Assembly: GCA_041623895.1 (NCBI GenBank)
Contig: JBFJVZ010000341.1
Location: forward strand, 1 to 8,855
Source of the DNA: JBFJVZ01 sp041623895
Lineage (GTDB): Bacteria > Planctomycetota > Planctomycetia > Pirellulales > Pirellulaceae
Reading direction: 5' to 3'
Length of the DNA stretch: 8,855 nt
The notes under the pieces are model-generated. The model saw only the letters and a program-made list of their open reading frames with translations, did no database searches and was not told where the DNA came from. This document shows positions 4,682 through 8,855 of the stretch, in pieces. Positions within the stretch are counted from its first letter, which is position 1. Each line of letters opens with the position of its first letter. The position numbers and the translations under genes are program-made.

Positions 4682-7600
4682 ATGACGATTCCGAACCGAT
4701 TTGACCACAGTGAAGCTGCTCCGCAGATTAGCCGGGCTTGGGAAGATGCCGGCTGTGCGCATGCGGAGGTCGATCACGATCGAGAGCCGTTTTGCATCGT
4801 GATCCCGCCGCCAAATGTTACCGGTGCCTTGCACTTGGGTCATGGTCTGAACAACACGCTGCAGGACATCGTCGTTCGAGTCAAGCGGATGCAAGGCTTC
4901 CAGACGCTGTGGATGCCGGGTACCGACCATGCCGGAATTGCGACCCAGGCCGTTGTCGAACGCCGATTGAAAGAACAGGAAAATAAAACCCGTCACGACC
5001 TGGGACGCGAAGCATTGGTCGCACGGATCTGGCAGTGGAAGGCGCAGTACGAAACGCGAATTCTGGGTCAGCTAAAACGCATGGGTTGCAGCTGTGATTG
5101 GCGGCGTACACGATTCACTTTGGATGATGTCTGCGCGTCCGCGGTTCGCGCCACATTCTTTGACTTGTTTGGAAAATCGTTGATCTATCGCGGCAAGCGT
5201 TTGGTCAATTGGGACACGTTCCTGCAAACCGCCGTCAGTGACGATGAAGTTTTCAACGAAACCAGCAAAGGCTCTTTCTGGCATATTCGATATGCCGTGA
5301 TTGATCCCAAGCCGGGGGAACCAAAGCATGTTGAAATCGCAACCACGCGACCGGAGACCATGCTCGGGGACACCGCGGTTGCCGTTCATCCGGATCCCGA
5401 ACAGGCACTGGAGAAAGTCGAGCAAGAACTACGAGCAAAGCTGGCCGAAGCGAACGAAAAAGAGATTCCCGAAATCAAGACGCAGTTGCAGGACCTGGCG
5501 GATCGGAGAGCCAACATGTTGCCAAAGCTATTGCAGCTCCGCGACATGGCGTTGGATGGTCGCAAGTGCATGTTGCCACTGGTTGATCGCGAGATACCGC
5601 TGGTCGCCGACATCTGGGCAAAGCCGGCCCTGGGCAGCGGCTGTGTCAAGATCACGCCAGCACACGACGCCAATGACTACGAAGTTGCGCTCCGCGCTGA
5701 TTTGCCGATGATCAACATCCTAAAACCCGATGGGACGATTAACGGCGAAGGCGGCAAGTATGAAGGGCTGGCCATCCCAAAAGCTCGCAAGCAGGTCGTT
5801 GCAGACTTGGATGCGCTGGGGCTGCTCGGCGAAATCGAGGACCGCGACATCGAACTGCCTCATAGTGATCGTAGCAAGACGCCGATCGAACCTTACCTGG
5901 CCGACCAATGGTTCGTTGCCATGGACCAGCTTTCTCAATCAGCCATGGACGCCGTTACCGATGAACGGGTGAAAATCTTTCCTGAGCGTTATCGCAAAGG
6001 CTACCTTGACTGGTTATCCGAAAAACGTGACTGGCCTGTCAGCAGACAGCTTTGGTGGGGACATCGGATTCCCATTTGGTCCGCCAACTTGCCCAGCCAA
6101 CAAAAGGCAGCTGAGCTTGCTGCGCAGGTCGAAAAGCTGTCGGCCGGCAGTCAGGATCAAATCACGCACCGGGTCGGGGAAAATGAAGACGGTTCTTACA
6201 GTTTGTTTGTTTGTCTGCGCGATGAAAACGAATCGCTCGAAGCATCGGTCGAGGCGCTGGGCCTGGAGCGTGATCCGGATGTCTTGGATACGTGGTTCTC
6301 GTCGGCGTTGTGGCCGCACAGCACACTTGGCTGGCCGACGAGGACACCAGAACTAGAATATTTTTACCCAACCAGCACACTGATCACGTCTCGTGACATC
6401 ATCACTTTGTGGGTGGCCCGCATGGTTTTGATGGGCTTGAACAACATCGGCGAAGTTCCTTTTCGAGAAGTTTTCATCCATCCCAAGATCTTGGACGGTT
6501 TGGGGGAAACGATGAGCAAAAGCAAAGGAAACGGTGTGGACCCGATCGATATCATCGACAGATTCGGGCCCGATGCACTGCGTTTTGGTTTGGCGCGTTT
6601 GGCCACCGACATGCAAGATGTTCGCATGCCGGTGCAGTATGAGTGTCCGCATTGCCAAAAACTGATCGACCAAACCAAGAAAAGCCGTTCGTTGGCGACC
6701 TTGGATTGTCCAGGCTGCAAGAAGACGTTCTCGACTCAGTGGGCCGAGTCAGACGCTGATCTGGCGCATCCCAGGGCCGCGGTCGTTAGTGAGCGATTTG
6801 AATCGGCGCGAAATTTCGTCAATAAGCTCTGGAATGCCGCCAGATTCGTGTTGATGAATATGGACCGGTATCAGCCGCAACCCGTCGCGATCGAAAGTTT
6901 GCCGCTGGAAGACCGCTGGTTGCTGAGCCGGCTTTCGACAGTCACCCAACAGGTTACCGATGCGATTGAGCATTATCATTTTGCCGAGGCAGCCCGGGTC
7001 TTGTACGACTTCGCTTGGGACGAGTTCTGCAGCTTCTATATTGAAATTGCAAAACCGAGATTAAGCGACGACGGGCTGCGGGCGACGACACAGTCGGTGA
7101 TGGTCCATGGGCTGGACCAACTGCTTCGTTTGCTTCATCCCTCGATGCCATTTGTGACCGAATCGATTTGGGGCTTTCTAAACGAAGCGGCATCGGAGCG
7201 TGGCATACCCGAGCCGGTATCAACAGCCGAGTTTGTCATGACCAGTGCCTGGCCTGACTCGATTCGGCATCATTATGACGAATCGATCGAGCGTCAGTTT
7301 ACGGAATTTCAGGAAGTCATTGGTGCGATTCGTCGAATCCGTGCCAGCCAACAGATTCAGGAAGTGGTTCCCGTTTCCATCCGCTGTTCCGCCGCCTCAG
7401 AGAAGTTGCTGGATCCCATGCGGCCGTATTTTGCCTCGCTGGCCGGTGCGGACATCGTTCAGTTAGGGCCAGAGGCCAGACCGTTCGAAATGGATGCGCC
7501 GCTGGCAATTCCATCGATCGACATCGACGTGCACGTCAATTTGGAAGAGTTTATTGACTTTGATGCAGAACTTTCGCGTTTGGAAAAGCTGCGAGACCAA

Positions 7601-7768
7601 CTGGACAAGCAGATCAACGGGAAAAAGCAGAAGCTGTCCAACGAAAACTTCGTTTCACGGGCTCCCCAGAACGTGGTCGCCAAAGAACGCGAGACCTTGG
7701 ACGATCTGCTTCGCCAACGTGAGTCGGTCGAGGGTGACATCCAGCGATTGAAGGCCAAAGTGGAATAA
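4682..7768 (+). CDS. valS: Valyl-tRNA synthetase
   Basis: A 1028-residue class I synthetase that charges tRNA-Val in the cytoplasm and edits mischarged threonine. Seen in order: P-P-P-N-V-T-G (42-48) and the HIGH-type H51-L-G-H; the CP1 editing domain (about 190-410) with T-T-R-P-E-T-M-L-G-D-T-A-V and I-T-P-A-H-D; D-W-P-V-S-R-Q after residue 450; the signature loop T610-M-S-K-S614; R-N-F-V-N-K-L-W-N-A-A-R, which opens the anticodon-binding helical domain; and a C-terminal coiled coil from about 955. It is longer than the roughly 950-residue E. coli enzyme. Three oddities explain this or stand out: a charged helical insert at about 241-292, a Cys4 zinc-ribbon insert at 655-679, and Thr in place of the first Lys of KMSKS. 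The ATG at 4682 follows no Shine-Dalgarno sequence, but the N-terminus F-D-H-S-E-A-A-P-Q aligns with other ValRS starts. Catalytic motifs are otherwise intact. Confidence 0.97.
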   Translation: MTIPNRFDHSEAAPQISRAWEDAGCAHAEVDHDREPFCIVIPPPNVTGALHLGHGLNNTLQDIVVRVKRMQGFQTLWMPGTDHAGIATQAVVERRLKEQENKTRHDLGREALVARIWQWKAQYETRILGQLKRMGCSCDWRRTRFTLDDVCASAVRATFFDLFGKSLIYRGKRLVNWDTFLQTAVSDDEVFNETSKGSFWHIRYAVIDPKPGEPKHVEIATTRPETMLGDTAVAVHPDPEQALEKVEQELRAKLAEANEKEIPEIKTQLQDLADRRANMLPKLLQLRDMALDGRKCMLPLVDREIPLVADIWAKPALGSGCVKITPAHDANDYEVALRADLPMINILKPDGTINGEGGKYEGLAIPKARKQVVADLDALGLLGEIEDRDIELPHSDRSKTPIEPYLADQWFVAMDQLSQSAMDAVTDERVKIFPERYRKGYLDWLSEKRDWPVSRQLWWGHRIPIWSANLPSQQKAAELAAQVEKLSAGSQDQITHRVGENEDGSYSLFVCLRDENESLEASVEALGLERDPDVLDTWFSSALWPHSTLGWPTRTPELEYFYPTSTLITSRDIITLWVARMVLMGLNNIGEVPFREVFIHPKILDGLGETMSKSKGNGVDPIDIIDRFGPDALRFGLARLATDMQDVRMPVQYECPHCQKLIDQTKKSRSLATLDCPGCKKTFSTQWAESDADLAHPRAAVVSERFESARNFVNKLWNAARFVLMNMDRYQPQPVAIESLPLEDRWLLSRLSTVTQQVTDAIEHYHFAEAARVLYDFAWDEFCSFYIEIAKPRLSDDGLRATTQSVMVHGLDQLLRLLHPSMPFVTESIWGFLNEAASERGIPEPVSTAEFVMTSAWPDSIRHHYDESIERQFTEFQEVIGAIRRIRASQQIQEVVPVSIRCSAASEKLLDPMRPYFASLAGADIVQLGPEARPFEMDAPLAIPSIDIDVHVNLEEFIDFDAELSRLEKLRDQLDKQINGKKQKLSNENFVSRAPQNVVAKERETLDDLLRQRESVEGDIQRLKAKVE

Positions 7769-7830
7769 AGCCTCTACTGTCGAGTGCCAGGCTAACGCGA
7801 CTGGAAAACGCGGTTAGAATATTCAGAGCC

Positions 7831-7907
7831 GGGAAATGGGGTCAGACACTCATCGTGCGCAGCACCTGCGGGCCGCCGGTGGCTATTGGTGTCTGACCCC
7901 GTTTCCC
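7831..7907. repeat. Large palindrome of the GGGGTCAGACAC type
   Basis: The left arm GGGAAATGGGGTCAGACAC (7831-7849) and the right arm GTGTCTGACCCCGTTTCCC (7889-7907) are complementary at 18 of 19 positions, and the exception would be a G-U pair in RNA. The 39-nt centre folds further: CGCAG-cac-CTGCG (7858-7870) and GCC/GGC at 7872-7883. I recognise the GGGGTCAGACAC...GTGTCTGACCCC core as a motif dispersed between genes in many bacteria and often found with REP-associated (IS200-like, TnpA-REP) transposases; this is recollection, not a search. No transposase gene is nearby. It lies 62 bp after valS and 63 bp before the next gene, where it could also end valS transcription. Confidence 0.8.
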
Positions 7908-7970
7908 GACTACGCCGTTTTTGGAAACGCTCTCGCTCCCGTCATCCTCTCGTTTGGTTGAATCTTTGAT

Positions 7971-8690
7971 ATGCCGATTCGAGTCAGTTGCCAATGTGGC
8001 AAAGCACTTAACGTCCAGGATGCAATGGCCGGCAAAGCGGTCAAATGCCCCGGTTGCGGTCAGGTCATTCGCGTTCCCGGCGGCGGTGTGGCGAAGGCTC
8101 CCACACGGGCACCCGCAACAGCGGCCGACACCTCGGTCAACGAGCTGTTCGACGAAGAGGGAATGACCGACGAGGTTGCCGGGGTCTGTCCCGCTTGTCG
8201 GGCGCAGATGAAAGCGGGGGCCATCCTTTGTACGAAATGCGGCTACAACAAAGAGACAGGTGAGCGACTGCAAGGGCACAAGACTGCCGGAGTCGACATC
8301 GACTTCGGCGAGCTGGCATTGATGAAAGCGGAAACTGATCTCGCCGACGACAAGCGGATGCAAGAGGAGATGCTTAGTAAAGCCGGTTTGCCCTGGTGGG
8401 GTTTGGCCTTGGTGTTGTTTGTGATGGGCACGGCGGTATCGATTGCGGTCATCACGATCAATGCGGCCAACCGCGAAGAGGGCAAGGAAGTCGACTTTGA
8501 CCCAATCGCCACCTTTTATCTGTTGACCGGAATTGGTTTTGCAACCATTGGCGGTGGAGCGCTGCTGAAGTTGATCGTGCATGCGATCAAGAAGAACGCT
8601 ACCAAGGCGACGATCATCAAACTCTCAATCTTCGTTGTGGTCATGATTGGCATTGCCATCGGCTTCTTCGTGGCCGCCGCCAATCGCTAG
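7971..8690 (+). CDS. Double zinc-ribbon membrane protein, function unknown
   Basis: A 239-residue protein. The N-terminal domain has C7-x-C9-G-K and K-C26-P-G-C29-G, a small zinc ribbon whose 'MPIRV-C-x-CGK...KCPGCG' form I associate with many planctomycete proteins. A low-complexity Ala/Pro/Thr linker (38-55) leads to a second ribbon, C73-P-A-C76...C87-T-K-C90-G-Y-N-K-E-T-G-E-R-L. After an acidic, Met- and Lys-containing stretch (108-136) come three membrane segments at about 143-165, 182-205 and 213-236. With no signal peptide the two ribbons are probably cytoplasmic, tethered to the inner membrane by the C-terminal half. The function is unknown; nucleic-acid or protein binding at the membrane is possible but not shown. 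The ATG at 7971 places the conserved motif at the very N-terminus. It stands alone, 202 bp after valS, with a palindrome between and a stem-loop after the stop. I see no convincing promoter. Confidence 0.88.
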   Translation: MPIRVSCQCGKALNVQDAMAGKAVKCPGCGQVIRVPGGGVAKAPTRAPATAADTSVNELFDEEGMTDEVAGVCPACRAQMKAGAILCTKCGYNKETGERLQGHKTAGVDIDFGELALMKAETDLADDKRMQEEMLSKAGLPWWGLALVLFVMGTAVSIAVITINAANREEGKEVDFDPIATFYLLTGIGFATIGGGALLKLIVHAIKKNATKATIIKLSIFVVVMIGIAIGFFVAAANR

Positions 8691-8712
8691 ATCAGGTCTG
8701 CGGTAGGCAATG

Positions 8713-8742
8713 TAAGCCAGGACTTGGAAAGCGTCCGGCTTA
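8713..8742 (+). terminator. Stem-loop after the zinc-ribbon gene
   Basis: TAAGCC (8713-8718) plus GGAC (8720-8723) pair with GTCC (8733-8736) plus GGCTTA (8737-8742). This gives a 10-bp stem with one bulged A (8719) and a 9-nt loop, starting 22 bp after the stop codon. No T-run follows, so it is a probable mRNA 3'-end structure but not a classical intrinsic terminator. Confidence 0.45.
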
Positions 8743-8759
8743 GCAGCCCCGAAGTGGGC

Positions 8760-8842
8760 GACAATTTACATAGCCCAGGCTAAGCAGTGCGAGCTCCGCG
8801 AGCGAATGCAGGCCTGGGGTTGGAGCCAATCGAGAAATTGTC
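8760..8842. repeat. Nested-palindrome intergenic element
   Basis: The element is bounded by an exact 8-bp inverted repeat, GACAATTT (8760-8767) and AAATTGTC (8835-8842). Inside are a second exact pair, CCCAGGC (8774-8780) and GCCTGGG (8812-8818), and a central hairpin GCTC-cgc-GAGC (8793-8803). The three levels are concentric, so the whole 83 bp could extrude as a cruciform or fold as one RNA. From position 8691 to the window end I see no gene. Its compact, bounded form suggests a dispersed repeat unit of the genome, which only a genome search can show. Confidence 0.6.
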
Positions 8843-8855
8843 TGCCACCAGCCGA

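Noticed and set aside
4274..4996. Minus-strand open frame (240 codons) spanning the end of cimA, the gap and the start of valS
   Set aside because: It overlaps conserved coding sequence of two well-identified genes and gives no recognisable protein; a chance open frame in GC-rich DNA.
7842..8582. Long minus-strand open frame (246 codons) opposite the zinc-ribbon gene
   Set aside because: It lies antisense to a gene with clear zinc-ribbon motifs and membrane helices, begins inside the palindrome, and its translation is rich in His, Gln, Arg and Thr with no recognisable domain. It is a shadow of codon bias on the other strand.

Overview
The window looks like a chromosomal segment from a planctomycete, most likely a Rhodopirellula-type member of the Pirellulaceae. 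This rests on recognition, not a database search. The clues are a small zinc-ribbon membrane protein with the 'MPIRV-C-x-CGK...KCPGCG' N-terminus I associate with planctomycetes, a ValRS carrying unusual inserts, weak or absent Shine-Dalgarno sequences, TTG and GTG starts, moderately high G+C, and roomy intergenic spaces full of short palindromes. No rRNA, tRNA, CRISPR array, phage gene or transposase gene is visible.

Layout. On the minus strand at the left end are the 5' part of a Dabb-domain (stress-responsive alpha/beta barrel) gene (1-125) and an FHA-domain gene (252-746), separated by a perfect 10-bp stem-loop. Diverging from the FHA gene is a YhcC/TIGR01212-type radical SAM gene (827-1921). 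A four-helix small membrane protein follows (2068-2451) behind a recognisable promoter. A 439-bp gap then leads to cimA, (R)-citramalate synthase (2891-4522), and valS, valyl-tRNA synthetase (4682-7768). Next come a 19-bp inverted repeat of the GGGGTCAGACAC type, the zinc-ribbon membrane protein (7971-8690), and two palindromic intergenic structures at the right end.

The most interesting object is in the gap before cimA and is not an ordinary long ORF. Read in order, it contains a TTGACA-N16-TATGCT promoter (2602-2629) and a 21-codon ORF (2663-2728). Six of the codons are isoleucine, including runs of three and two. These are followed by a hairpin overlapping the last codons, a second hairpin, and a textbook intrinsic terminator (2787-2821) ending 69 bp before cimA. 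A G-run just after the leader stop codon is exactly complementary to the 5' arm of the terminator, giving a mutually exclusive antiterminator. This is the architecture of ribosome-mediated (trp/ilv-type) transcription attenuation, and the sensed amino acid matches the pathway: citramalate synthase opens the threonine-independent route to isoleucine. No intrinsic terminator is seen between cimA and valS, so valS may share this control.

Other points of interest are ValRS with a four-cysteine zinc ribbon inserted after its signature loop, a long charged helical insert in its editing domain and a TMSKS instead of KMSKS loop, and several intergenic palindromes that look like dispersed repeat units.
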